NCBI GenBank assembly: GCA_035703895.1 | Contig: DASSXJ010000277.1 | Span: 1 to 34,195 of the forward strand | Source of the DNA: a bacterium | GTDB taxonomy: Bacteria > Sysuimicrobiota > Sysuimicrobiia > Sysuimicrobiales > Segetimicrobiaceae | Direction: 5' to 3' | DNA: 34,195 nt | Shown here: positions 17,088 through 24,588 of the stretch, piece after piece | Layout of the letters: each line of letters opens with the position of its first letter | Numbering within the stretch: position 1 is the first letter of the stretch | Notes under the pieces: model-generated | Databases searched by the model: none | What the model was told of the DNA's origin: nothing | Seen by the model: the letters and a program-made list of their open reading frames with translations, nothing else | Position numbers and translations under genes: made by a program

Positions 17088-18218
17088 ATGGCACGGCGAT
17101 GGAGATGGAGTCTGGTCCTGGCGGCGGTCCTCCTGCTCGGTTGCGCTGTGGCGGCACCGATGGCGCAAGCACACTGGGCCGACCAGGCCGCGGCCGAGGT
17201 CGTGGTGGTTGGATCGACCGCGCGCATGACATTGACCGTGCCGACAGGGCTCCTGGCGTTTGCCGACGACAACCGAGATGGCCGGCTGTCCGACGAGGAG
17301 ATCCGGGCCCACCGGGAGGACCTGCGGCGTTTCCTTGATGAGCGGGTCAGCGTGCTCGGTCGCTACCAAAGGCCGGGTGGGGCGAGCGTGCAGGAGGTAG
17401 GCATCCTCACCGTCGAGCCGGGGTCGGGCACTCCGGCCGTCGGTCCGGCCCGCCTCGCCCCCACCACGCACACGACGCTCGCGCTCAGGTACACGTGGCG
17501 CGCTCCGATCACCGCACTCTCCATTCACTACGATCTCTTCGTCCCCAACGTCTCCACCGCGAGCTGCCTCGCGACAATCCTCCAGGACGGGCAGGTCCGC
17601 AACGTCGTGTTCACTCCTGAGCACCGCGAGACGATCATCGCCTTCGGCCACACCCCGGTGTGGCAGGCCACCGGCGGTTTCGTCACGCTCGGCATCGAGC
17701 ACATCCTCACGGGGTACGACCACATGTTGTTCCTGCTCAGCCTGCTGATGCTGGGCGGCAGTCTGCGGCAGCTCATCAAGATCGTCACGGCATTCACCGT
17801 GGCGCACTCGGTGACGCTGTCCCTCGCCGTCCTCAACATCGTGGCGCTGCCCTCGCGTTGGGTGGAGAGCGCGATCGCGCTCAGCATCGTCTATGTGGCG
17901 TCCGAGAATGTCTGGCGCGGCAGCAGGTCGCTGCGCCTCCGGTGGCTCGTGACGTTTGGCTTTGGGCTCGTACACGGTCTCGGATTCGCCTCCGCCCTCC
18001 AGGAGATGCACCTGCCGCAGGCCAACGTCGCCGCATCGCTCGTGGGGTTCAACGTGGGAGTAGAGATCGCGCAGATCCTCGTCGTCACCCTGGCCTATCT
18101 GACGTTGGATGTGATCCGGAATCGGACGTGGGCGCCGTCGTTCCGGCAGTGGGTCTCGGTCGCCACCGCGCTCGTCGGGGTCGTCTGGTTTATCCAGCGC
18201 GCGCTGCTGTCATCCTAA
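17088..18218 (+). CDS. HupE/UreJ-family membrane protein with a periplasmic EF-hand loop
   Basis: The 376-residue protein has a signal peptide (cleavage near APMAQA, residue 28), an extracytoplasmic domain of about 165 residues, then about six membrane helices. The membrane half has HupE/UreJ motifs: GIEHILTGYDHMLFLLSL (202-219), TAFTVAHSVTLSLA (234-247) and GFGLVHGLGFASAL (291-304), with His residues in helices as in metal or small-molecule transporters. HupE and UreJ are linked to nickel supply, but no hydrogenase or urease gene is near, so nickel is unproven. The soluble part carries an EF-hand loop at residues 60-71 (DDNRDGRLSDEE) with ligands Asp60, Asn62, Asp64, Ser68 and Glu71. The ATG at 17088 is preceded by GGGGCGAGGTG. 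A longer open frame upstream is antisense noise in the TPR gene's frame. Confidence 0.87.
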   Translation: MARRWRWSLVLAAVLLLGCAVAAPMAQAHWADQAAAEVVVVGSTARMTLTVPTGLLAFADDNRDGRLSDEEIRAHREDLRRFLDERVSVLGRYQRPGGASVQEVGILTVEPGSGTPAVGPARLAPTTHTTLALRYTWRAPITALSIHYDLFVPNVSTASCLATILQDGQVRNVVFTPEHRETIIAFGHTPVWQATGGFVTLGIEHILTGYDHMLFLLSLLMLGGSLRQLIKIVTAFTVAHSVTLSLAVLNIVALPSRWVESAIALSIVYVASENVWRGSRSLRLRWLVTFGFGLVHGLGFASALQEMHLPQANVAASLVGFNVGVEIAQILVVTLAYLTLDVIRNRTWAPSFRQWVSVATALVGVVWFIQRALLSS

Positions 18219-18284
18219 CGATCAAAAGGTGGGGCGCAACGTTCTCGGGCCCCTCCACGTGCAAAGCTTAATGAGGCCAATCAT

Positions 18285-18794
18285 CTACTTGAGCGGAAAC
18301 AATGGCGAGGCCCAAAAGATCTTCTTATCTTTGTGGAACAAGACGGTCGAGGGGGTAAGAATGGATTGAAAGCCGATGCTGTCCGAGAGGGTGAAATCCG
18401 GCATGCCGGATGAGCTGACTTCGAGTGACGCTCGCTGGGTCTCGAAAGGATCGGAGAGCACAACCCTGGGACCGTCCGACGCAACGACGAGTCCGAGCCG
18501 AGACTTCCCCGCATCATCATACAGCGTCAGCGCAGGACCGTCGGAACCGACGCCGAGGGAGGCGCGGGTCCGACCCGCGGCGTCCACGACCTGAATCGTG
18601 CGGGCCCGAATTTCGGCCGGCCGCAACGAGTCTCGAACGATCCACAAGGCGAACGCCGTCACAAGTCCCAGCACGATGACGCTGAGCCCCCATCCCACCA
18701 TCGTCAACTGCAGCCTCCGTTCCATAGCCTTCAGGACGGTCTCCAGAGCGTCGACGCTCCCAGCAGGCACCATCTCATACTCTTTTCTTTTCAT
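18285..18794 (-). CDS. Single-pass membrane protein with short beta-repeats
   Basis: The 169-residue protein has a short cytoplasmic N-terminus, one membrane helix (about residues 33-53, VGWGLSVIVLGLVTAFALWIV) and an extracytoplasmic part made of three to four repeats of about 22 residues. The repeats follow the pattern hydrophobic-x-D-x-x-G-x-x-R-x-x-L-x-V-x-S-D-G-P (for example VVDAAGRTRASLGVGSDGPA). This suggests a small beta-solenoid or beta-roll; similar repeats occur in uncharacterised bacterial proteins. The function is unknown. The ATG at 18794 is well supported by GAGGGAG five bases upstream; a longer frame to 19049 reads through the intergenic region and is rejected. It converges on the HupE/UreJ gene. 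Confidence 0.8.
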   Translation of the reverse strand: MKRKEYEMVPAGSVDALETVLKAMERRLQLTMVGWGLSVIVLGLVTAFALWIVRDSLRPAEIRARTIQVVDAAGRTRASLGVGSDGPALTLYDDAGKSRLGLVVASDGPRVVLSDPFETQRASLEVSSSGMPDFTLSDSIGFQSILTPSTVLFHKDKKIFWASPLFPLK

Positions 18795-18965
18795 TGTGCT
18801 CCCTCTGAAGGTCGTATCAGGGCTGTGAGAAGGTCTTTGGGTCTTGAGTCCGGAAGACGCATGCCGGTTACCTACTCTTATTGTGTGCCCAACTTGCCCT
18901 GCGACCATGTCAGCATTCGGTTGGCGTGGTTCCGGCGCACTCAACAAAGCGGGAGGGACGGAAAG

Positions 18966-19037
18966 ATGAAACCAGGAGTATCTAAGAAGGTGGCGACGCT
19001 GGCCGCTGGAGCGAAGCTCCCAGGGGATATCGGGTAG
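18966..19037 (+). CDS. Possible 23-residue peptide ahead of the MOSC gene
   Basis: ATG at 18966 has a strong GGGAGGGA site six bases upstream and encodes a basic/Gly-Ala peptide (MKPGVSKKVATLAAGAKLPG plus three residues) ending six bases before the MOSC ATG. It could be a leader peptide or a chance frame. No family is recognised. Confidence 0.25.
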   Translation: MKPGVSKKVATLAAGAKLPGDIG

Positions 19038-19043
19038 GACGCT

Positions 19044-19697
19044 ATGCACATCGCTTCCGTGAACGTGTCCCTTCCCCGCGAAGTGGTCTGGAAGGGCAAG
19101 CGGGTCACGACCGGGATTTTCAAAGAACCGGTCGAGGGCCCGGTCACCTTGCGCACCCTCAATCTGGACGGGGACCAGCAGGCCGATCTATCAGTCCACG
19201 GAGGGCCAAGTAAAGCGGCGTATGTGTACCTGGTGGAACACTACGAATATTGGTGCAGGGAATTGCCTCAGATGACGCTGCCCTGGGGGATGTTCGGCGA
19301 AAATCTCACCGCCGAGTGGTTGCGGGAGGACGCTCTCAACATTGGGGATCGGTTTCGTGCGGGTTCGGCGGAAGTGATGATCACCGAGCCCCGCCTGCCG
19401 TGCTACAAACTAGGCATCAAGTTCGGACGGGAGGACATCATCAAACGCTTCCTCGCCAGCGGCCGGACAGGCTTCTACGTCGCCGTCGTGCGCGAAGGCC
19501 CGGTTGAAGCCGGGGACGCGGTCGAGCTGATCGAGCGCGACAAGCACGGTGTCACGGTCGCCGATATTACCCGCTTGTATGCGCACGACAAGAACAATCG
19601 GGACCTGTTGCACCGTGCCCTGCAGGTCCCCGCGTTGCCCGAAAGCTGGAGGGGGTACTTCCGACATCGGATCGAGAATCTCTCGGCAGCCACGTGA
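19044..19697 (+). CDS. MOSC-domain protein, YiiM-like
   Basis: The 217-residue protein matches the MOSC domain with the YiiM-type arrangement. Key parts are DLSVHGGPSKAAYVY (48-62), GMFGENLT (82-89) and the conserved Cys120 in EPRLPCYKL. A C-terminal helical segment follows (after about residue 165, ITRLYAHDKNNRDLLHRAL). MOSC proteins bind or use molybdenum cofactor, and YiiM acts in reduction of N-hydroxylated bases, so a Mo-dependent reductive detoxification is plausible but not shown. The start ATG follows GGGTAGGACGCT. Its Mo link fits the molybdenum oxidoreductase operon about 2 kb downstream on the other strand, though they are separate transcripts. Confidence 0.9.
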   Translation: MHIASVNVSLPREVVWKGKRVTTGIFKEPVEGPVTLRTLNLDGDQQADLSVHGGPSKAAYVYLVEHYEYWCRELPQMTLPWGMFGENLTAEWLREDALNIGDRFRAGSAEVMITEPRLPCYKLGIKFGREDIIKRFLASGRTGFYVAVVREGPVEAGDAVELIERDKHGVTVADITRLYAHDKNNRDLLHRALQVPALPESWRGYFRHRIENLSAAT

Positions 19698-19735
19698 AAT
19701 CGAGATAGATATCAGGGCGGCAGGCGGACCCGGTC

Positions 19736-20695
19736 CTATGGCGGACCGGACTTCGGCACGAGGAGCTTCGGCAGCCGGGTTGCGAGCGCCGCGCGCTGGG
19801 GTTCGAGCCAAGGCGGCAGCTTGAGGTGCGTGCCCAAGGCGGCAAAGGACTCGTCAACGGTGAAACCCGGAGTATCAGTCGCGATTTCAAACAGGACACC
19901 GCCGGGCTCTCGGAAGTAGATCGACCTGAAATACTGGCGATCCCTCACCGGTGTGACGCTCAAGCCCGCCTCAATAATCATCTCCCGCCACCGCTGCTGA
20001 GCCTCCTCATCTGACGCTCGCCACGCGATGTGGTGAACCGTGCCCACCGATACGTGGCCTGGCGATGCGTCCGGAGCGGTCACCACGTCGACCCGTGTGG
20101 CTAGATGTCCATCCCCCACCGCGTATCGCCGCCGGTGCCCGACTGCCTTTGCGAGGTGGAAGCCCAGCACCCCAGTCAGCAGCGCATCGGTGTCATGGTA
20201 CGCATGCTCGAGCAACGCGACGCTGTGGAACCCTCGGATCGCCTGCGACACAGGCACGGGCGCAGCCGTCCACGGATGCCCCAGATCCGTCCTGGAATCT
20301 GCGACGAGTTCGAGTTGCAGCCCGTCGGGGTCCGAAAACTCAAGGATCGATTCATCGAACAGGGACTCCAGTCGCTCGACCGGGATCTCACGGCTCCTGA
20401 GGCGATCCTCCCAAAATCCGAGCGACTCAGGAGGGACAGAAAACGAGACGACAGTCGCCTGCCCCACGCCGTGGCGTCCTCGGGGGGCCCCCGGCCAAGG
20501 GAAGAACGTCAGAACAGTGCCGGGACGCCCGAGTTCATCCCCAAAGTACAAGTGATACGTCCCGGGATCGTCGTAGTTGACCGTTTGTTTCACAAGGCGC
20601 AGACCCAGGATCCCCGCATAGAACTCGACGTTGTGCTGGGGGTCGCCGGCAATCGCCGTAATGTGATGAATACCAAGAAGCCCCTCGACATCCAA
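19736..20695 (-). CDS. Ring-cleaving dioxygenase, MhqO-like (VOC family)
   Basis: The 319-residue protein has two VOC modules, residues 5-135 and 150-275, as in the hydroquinone-type ring-cleaving dioxygenases (MhqO/MhqA). The three metal ligands expected in this family are visible: His11 (GIHHIT), His222 (TVHHIAW) and Glu270 (GVLFEIATD). It would open a hydroquinone or catechol ring with O2 in the cytoplasm, often as a quinone-stress defence. The C-terminal 40 residues (PPWLEPQRAALATRLPKL) resemble the family's usual tail. It lies just downstream of the DUF6510 gene on the same strand, only 4 bases after that gene's stop, so it may be the last gene of the Mo/FAD operon. Confidence 0.92.
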   Translation of the reverse strand: MDVEGLLGIHHITAIAGDPQHNVEFYAGILGLRLVKQTVNYDDPGTYHLYFGDELGRPGTVLTFFPWPGAPRGRHGVGQATVVSFSVPPESLGFWEDRLRSREIPVERLESLFDESILEFSDPDGLQLELVADSRTDLGHPWTAAPVPVSQAIRGFHSVALLEHAYHDTDALLTGVLGFHLAKAVGHRRRYAVGDGHLATRVDVVTAPDASPGHVSVGTVHHIAWRASDEEAQQRWREMIIEAGLSVTPVRDRQYFRSIYFREPGGVLFEIATDTPGFTVDESFAALGTHLKLPPWLEPQRAALATRLPKLLVPKSGPP

Positions 20696-20699
20696 TTGG

Positions 20700-20963
20700 T
20701 TACCGCCCGCCGCTGATTTGAAGGACCCGCGCTCCGCGCATGTCCATCCAATATTGCCCTTTCACATGCGCAAGCCGAATGAGGGCGGTGTCACAAGAAG
20801 GGCAGCGCACCACCGTGCCCATCCCGTGAATGTACGCGGCGAGCGCGCCGATCGGACCGGTCGCCCCACACCCCGCACAGGTCGCCTGGGTGGCGGTCAT
20901 GTCGAAGGGGAAGACCTCGTGCAGGATCCCCCCTGCCGCATTGCCGTCCAGTCGGTTTTCCAT
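20700..20963 (-). CDS. DUF6510-like small zinc-ribbon protein
   Basis: The 87-residue protein follows the DUF6510 pattern as I recall it: LDGNAAGGILHEVF, then CAGCG, GALAAY, RCPSCDT and YWMDMRGARVL. Cys29, Cys32, Cys54 and Cys57 form a likely zinc- or iron-binding site. The ATG at 20963 overlaps the stop of the FAD-reductase gene as TGATG, with AGGAGGCG just before it, so translation is coupled. A TTG one codon upstream is less likely. Its function is unknown; its constant place after a FAD reductase and a sulfite-oxidase-like protein suggests it is an accessory or electron-transfer partner of that module. Confidence 0.85.
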   Translation of the reverse strand: MENRLDGNAAGGILHEVFPFDMTATQATCAGCGATGPIGALAAYIHGMGTVVRCPSCDTALIRLAHVKGQYWMDMRGARVLQISGGR

Positions 20964-21721
20964 CAAACGCCTCCTGTCGGGCCGAATCGTTCAGTCTTGA
21001 CGGAAGACACAGCGTATCCCAGTGCCACCACGCCCGTCGCCGCTGTCTCGACGAACAGGGTGGGGCCGCAAATGTACGCGAGGGGATGGTCCTCGGCAGG
21101 CCACGCCACTTCCCGCAGCAGATCGCCGTCGATGCGGCGACCATACCCCGTCCAGCCCGGCGGTTGCTTTCGGGTGAACGTGTAGATCACCTCCAGCGCC
21201 CCATCGCGGCGCGTCAAATCATCGAGCTCATCGCGGTAGATCACCTCCTCTTGCGAGCGCGACGAGTAGAGCAATCGAGTCGGCACCGTGCTGCTGACCG
21301 CCCGGCGGTGCCGGATCATGGCCATCAACGGCACAATGCCCGATCCCCCACCGACGAGGAGGAGCGGCCCGCCCACGGGCGCCTCCCAGACGAAGTACCC
21401 GCCGATGGGCCCCCGCAGCTCCAGGTGGTCACCAACCTGTACCTCGTCAACCAGATACGGCGACACCTCCCCGTCGTCAAGCCGTTCGACGGTAATCGTC
21501 ACCTTCCGCTGTTCCTCGGGCGGTGAGGCAATGGAGTAACTCCGCTCTGCTTGGTAGCCGTCTTCTGCCGTGAGCCGCACATCCACGTGCTGGCCCGGCC
21601 GGTGCCCGGGCCATTCCGGCAGCGCCAGCGTCACGCTTCTCGCCCGCGCGGTCTCCGTCCGTGTCTCCACGACCTCGCCGAGCTGCCAGGTCAGTCGCCG
21701 GCGTATCGTTGTTCCTTCCAC
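20963..21721 (-). CDS. FAD/NAD(P)-binding oxidoreductase (ferredoxin-reductase fold)
   Basis: The 252-residue flavoprotein has an FAD-binding beta-barrel (RSYSIAS at 60-66 contacts the flavin) and a nucleotide-binding domain (GGGSGIVP at 124-131, YICGP at 216-220). This is the ferredoxin-NADP reductase layout. There is no [2Fe-2S] ferredoxin domain with a Cys cluster, so it probably passes electrons from NAD(P)H to a separate carrier. Its first 31 bases overlap the end of the sulfite-oxidase-like gene, and its stop overlaps the DUF6510 start, so all three are co-translated. I infer that it is the electron donor for the Mo protein, but no experiment is implied. Confidence 0.92.
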   Translation of the reverse strand: MEGTTIRRRLTWQLGEVVETRTETARARSVTLALPEWPGHRPGQHVDVRLTAEDGYQAERSYSIASPPEEQRKVTITVERLDDGEVSPYLVDEVQVGDHLELRGPIGGYFVWEAPVGGPLLLVGGGSGIVPLMAMIRHRRAVSSTVPTRLLYSSRSQEEVIYRDELDDLTRRDGALEVIYTFTRKQPPGWTGYGRRIDGDLLREVAWPAEDHPLAYICGPTLFVETAATGVVALGYAVSSVKTERFGPTGGV

Positions 21722-22296
21722 GGATCACCAAGGTTGTGATAGCCGAGTGTTTCCCAGAAGCCCGGCTCATCCTCATCGACCAGGCGCAGACCCCGCACCC
21801 ACTTCGCACTCTTCCAGAAGTACAGATGGGGCACCAGCAGCCGCGCCGGCCCACCGTGCTCGGGCGGGATGGGCTCACCTTCGTAGGCATCCACGATCCA
21901 CGCCTTGCCGTCCGTCACTTCCTCGCGAGGAAGGTTCGTGGTGTAGCCGCCGTCGCAGAAGGCGACGACGTAGTCGGCTTCGGATTTCACCTGCGCCAGC
22001 AGCGTGTCAAGGGAGACCCCCTCCCAGTGCGTGTCCAGTTTCGACCACTTGGTGACGCAGTGGATGTCGACGATCACGGACTCATGCGGCAGAGTGCGCA
22101 GTTCGTCCCAGGTCCAGCGCTTAGGCTGCTCCACACTGCCGAGAACTGAGAAATCCCATCGGTCGAGCGGCGTGTGCGGAGTCGGACCGGCCGACAGCAC
22201 GGGAAAGCCCCGCTCCAGATACTGTCCGGGCGGGAGACGTCCCGCGATGGCGCTCTCCTCTCGGCGTCCTCGGAAGCCTCGTGAAATGAAGCTCAT
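21691..22296 (-). CDS. Sulfite-oxidase-like molybdopterin oxidoreductase
   Basis: This 201-residue protein is a single sulfite-oxidase-type Mo-binding domain without the haem or dimerisation domain of the larger enzymes. The candidate Mo-ligand Cys80 lies in VDIHCVTKWS, followed by the typical THWEGVSLDTLL and, later, GGPARLLVPHLYFWKSAKWV and the ending NLGDPWKEQRY. It has no signal peptide, unlike MsrP/YedY, so it appears cytoplasmic. The N-terminal FISRGFRGRRE motif is typical of this short subgroup. The ATG at 22296 has GGGAGGTGA about five bases upstream; a longer ORF to 22323 is less likely. The substrate is unknown (a sulfoxide, sulfite or N-oxide). Confidence 0.91.
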   Translation of the reverse strand: MSFISRGFRGRREESAIAGRLPPGQYLERGFPVLSAGPTPHTPLDRWDFSVLGSVEQPKRWTWDELRTLPHESVIVDIHCVTKWSKLDTHWEGVSLDTLLAQVKSEADYVVAFCDGGYTTNLPREEVTDGKAWIVDAYEGEPIPPEHGGPARLLVPHLYFWKSAKWVRGLRLVDEDEPGFWETLGYHNLGDPWKEQRYAGD

Positions 22297-22438
22297 GCGG
22301 TCACCTCCCACTGCGGGTGCCATTTGAAGGCCTAGTCACGGCTGTACGTCGCGGGCTCGCGGGGCTCCTGGTCTCCCGATCGCGGCTGAGCCCATCTCGT
22401 CAAAGGAGCAGGCGCAAATCGCGAAGAAAGCCAAACCC

Positions 22439-23398
22439 ATGGCCACACGTGACGCGGCGGGAATGTCAGGCGTCATCCCGCAGCCGGTGGTCGCACCGCT
22501 CACGCGTGCCGCGATCTTTTTGATCGTGACCGTAAACTCGGGCACGGAGAATCAGGCGGCGGTGCGATCGCTCTGCGGAGACCTCGCCGGGCTGCTGCGT
22601 GCGGTTGGGTTCCGCGACCAGGACGGACAACTTTCCTGCGTGATCGGGTTTGGATCTGACGCCTGGGAGCCGCTCTTCGGACTTCCGCGGCCTGCCGAGC
22701 TTCACCCGTTCCGCGAGATCTTGGCCGGACCGCGCCATGCCGTCTCCACCCCCGGCGACATCCTCTTCCACATCCGCGCCAAGCGGATGGACCTCTGTTT
22801 CGAACTGGCCACGCAGCTCATGGCGCGGCTCGGTAACGCAGTGTCCCCTGTGGATGAGGTACACGGCTTCCGCTACTTCGACAATCGCGACCTGATCGGG
22901 TTCGTTGACGGGACGGAGAACCCAAAGGAGCAGGCGGCGATCGAGGCCACCATCATCGGCGACGAGGACTCCGCCTTCATCGGGGGCAGTTACGTCGTGG
23001 TACAGAAGTATCTCCACGATTTACATGGATGGAATGCGCTGTCGACAGAGGCGCAAGAGCGCATCATCGGCCGTACAAAGCTCTCGGACATCGAACTTGA
23101 CGACGCCGTGAAACCCACCTCGGCGCACAACGCGTTGACATCGATCGAAGAAGACGGACAAGAGCTCGAAATCCTCCGTGACAACATGCCCTTCGGTGAG
23201 GCCGCGAAGGGGGAATTTGGCACCTATTTCATCGGTTATGCCCGTTCGCCTCACAGGATCGAGCAGATGATGGTGAACATGTTCGTCGGCCGGCCGCCCG
23301 GCAACTATGACCGGTTGCTGGACTACAGCCGCGCTGTCACCGGTACCCTCTTCTTCGTGCCCTCCGTGACGTTCCTGGAGGGCTTGGCGGCCGGTTAG
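22439..23398 (+). CDS. Dyp-type haem peroxidase, YfeX-like
   Basis: The 319-residue protein is a dye-decolorising peroxidase. It has GFVDGTENP at 154-162 (catalytic Asp157), the proximal haem ligand His230 (TSAHNAL) and the distal Arg247 (EILRDNMPFG). The short form and order match the YfeX group. It would oxidise porphyrins, dyes or other phenolic substrates with H2O2. No Tat or Sec signal is seen, so it is cytoplasmic or enclosed. ATG 22439 gives a weak GAAAG site; ATG 22463 would align better with YfeX starts. Past its TAG stop the same frame stays open for 44 codons (see findings). It diverges from the Mo operon. Confidence 0.93.
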   Translation: MATRDAAGMSGVIPQPVVAPLTRAAIFLIVTVNSGTENQAAVRSLCGDLAGLLRAVGFRDQDGQLSCVIGFGSDAWEPLFGLPRPAELHPFREILAGPRHAVSTPGDILFHIRAKRMDLCFELATQLMARLGNAVSPVDEVHGFRYFDNRDLIGFVDGTENPKEQAAIEATIIGDEDSAFIGGSYVVVQKYLHDLHGWNALSTEAQERIIGRTKLSDIELDDAVKPTSAHNALTSIEEDGQELEILRDNMPFGEAAKGEFGTYFIGYARSPHRIEQMMVNMFVGRPPGNYDRLLDYSRAVTGTLFFVPSVTFLEGLAAG

Positions 23399-23652
23399 CC
23401 CGCGGCGGCGCCGGTGGTCGCGCCATCGGTCCCCGAGACGGTTGCGGCCAAGTTCCTCCTACATGTGAGATCCGGTGAGCTTCTGCGCGGATTGTTTCTG
23501 CCCAGGCTAGAGAAGGGCGATACAGCGAAATAGAGGGGACCAGCCACTCATTCATACTATGGCATATCGGGGGAGAAACGAAAACCGAATACGTGTATAC
23601 CGAATCCCTGTTCCCTGAGCCAGCGACAACCCTCGGAACGAGCCCCTACACC

Positions 23653-24483
23653 TCAGATCTCACGAGCGATCGCAAGTTCCACCGGCCACCCGATCTCCTG
23701 CAGCGCGTTTGCCAACCGCTCGGCCTGCGCGCGCGTGTGATACGGCCGGGTCACAACCCTGAAGTCCTCTCCAATCCGCGCAACATACACGATGTACCCT
23801 CTGCTTCGAATGAGGTGCATCATGCTGTCGGCGGTGGCACGGTTAACGAACTCTCCGAAACTCACCGCGTATCTCGCGAGCGTGGCCCGGGGTGGCTCGG
23901 TGCCTGTGGCGCTGGGCGCCCCGCGAGGCAGCTCAAGCGCCCGCGTGGCAGGAGGGACTTGCACGTTCCCTGAGGATCCGGGCTCGGCGGGCACAGGAGG
24001 GGCAGGATGCTTCGCGAATGTGGCCGTCGCCCGCTGGCTCGACGCAGGCGGATTTGGGATCTTCTCGGGGACCCGCCCGGTCCGCAGCGGAGTCATCAAG
24101 AAGACTGCCGCAATTGCCGCAGCCGAGGCGAGGGCGCCCCAGGCGACCATACCTCTCCGTACCGGCCGCTGCTCCACCTCGTGCGGCGTCTGGGCCGCGG
24201 CATCCAGCATCCGCATATACTGGCGCAGCCTGCGCAAGGTGTGTAATGGACGGATGCCGGTGTGGAGGCCAGCCAGCTCCTCGTTGAGTTCCCGTTCGAT
24301 ATGGCGCCAGGCATGACGCCACGCATACGCCTCTATGAGGGACGGGTCCGTGGGGCCATGCAGTGGAATCCCCTGTGGATCAAACAGATACAAGCGCCCT
24401 TCGACGTCTCTCACCCGGTAGCCGTCAGGCAGAGACGGCTCCATCAGCAGTGCAACGGCCTCTAGTTGGTGATTCATACACAT
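23653..24483 (-). CDS. Membrane protein with C-terminal SPOR domain
   Basis: The protein of about 276 residues has a cytoplasmic N-terminal part, a single membrane helix at about 112-130 (GMVAWGALASAAAIAAVFLM), a Pro/Ala-rich linker (about 140-205) and a C-terminal SPOR-like domain (207-276, with YAVSFGEFVNRATADSMMHLI and YHTRAQAERLANALQEIGW). SPOR domains bind denuded glycan strands of peptidoglycan, often at the septum. The N-terminal domain contains YRVRDVEGRLYLFDPQGIPL, a small beta-rich module I do not recognise, then a charged helix (WRHIERELNEEL). No close ribosome-binding site marks the start; ATG 24477 is an alternative. Confidence 0.75.
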   Translation of the reverse strand: MCMNHQLEAVALLMEPSLPDGYRVRDVEGRLYLFDPQGIPLHGPTDPSLIEAYAWRHAWRHIERELNEELAGLHTGIRPLHTLRRLRQYMRMLDAAAQTPHEVEQRPVRRGMVAWGALASAAAIAAVFLMTPLRTGRVPEKIPNPPASSQRATATFAKHPAPPVPAEPGSSGNVQVPPATRALELPRGAPSATGTEPPRATLARYAVSFGEFVNRATADSMMHLIRSRGYIVYVARIGEDFRVVTRPYHTRAQAERLANALQEIGWPVELAIAREI

Positions 24484-24588
24484 ACGTAATGCCCACAATT
24501 CACCTTTCGTAGTCAGGTACGATGGCGAAGGTGAGCGGATCGTTCCCAGTCACACGCCAACACGGTCCTGCCAGGCAAAGGCGCAGCA

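Noticed and set aside
16875-18011. 378-codon open frame on the minus strand
   Set aside because: It is antisense to the HupE/UreJ gene and the TPR gene's end, and its product (His/Arg/Asp-rich) shows no motif.
22396-22410. AAAGGAG ribosome-binding-like site before the Dyp gene
   Set aside because: No start codon lies at a workable distance, so it does not define a start.
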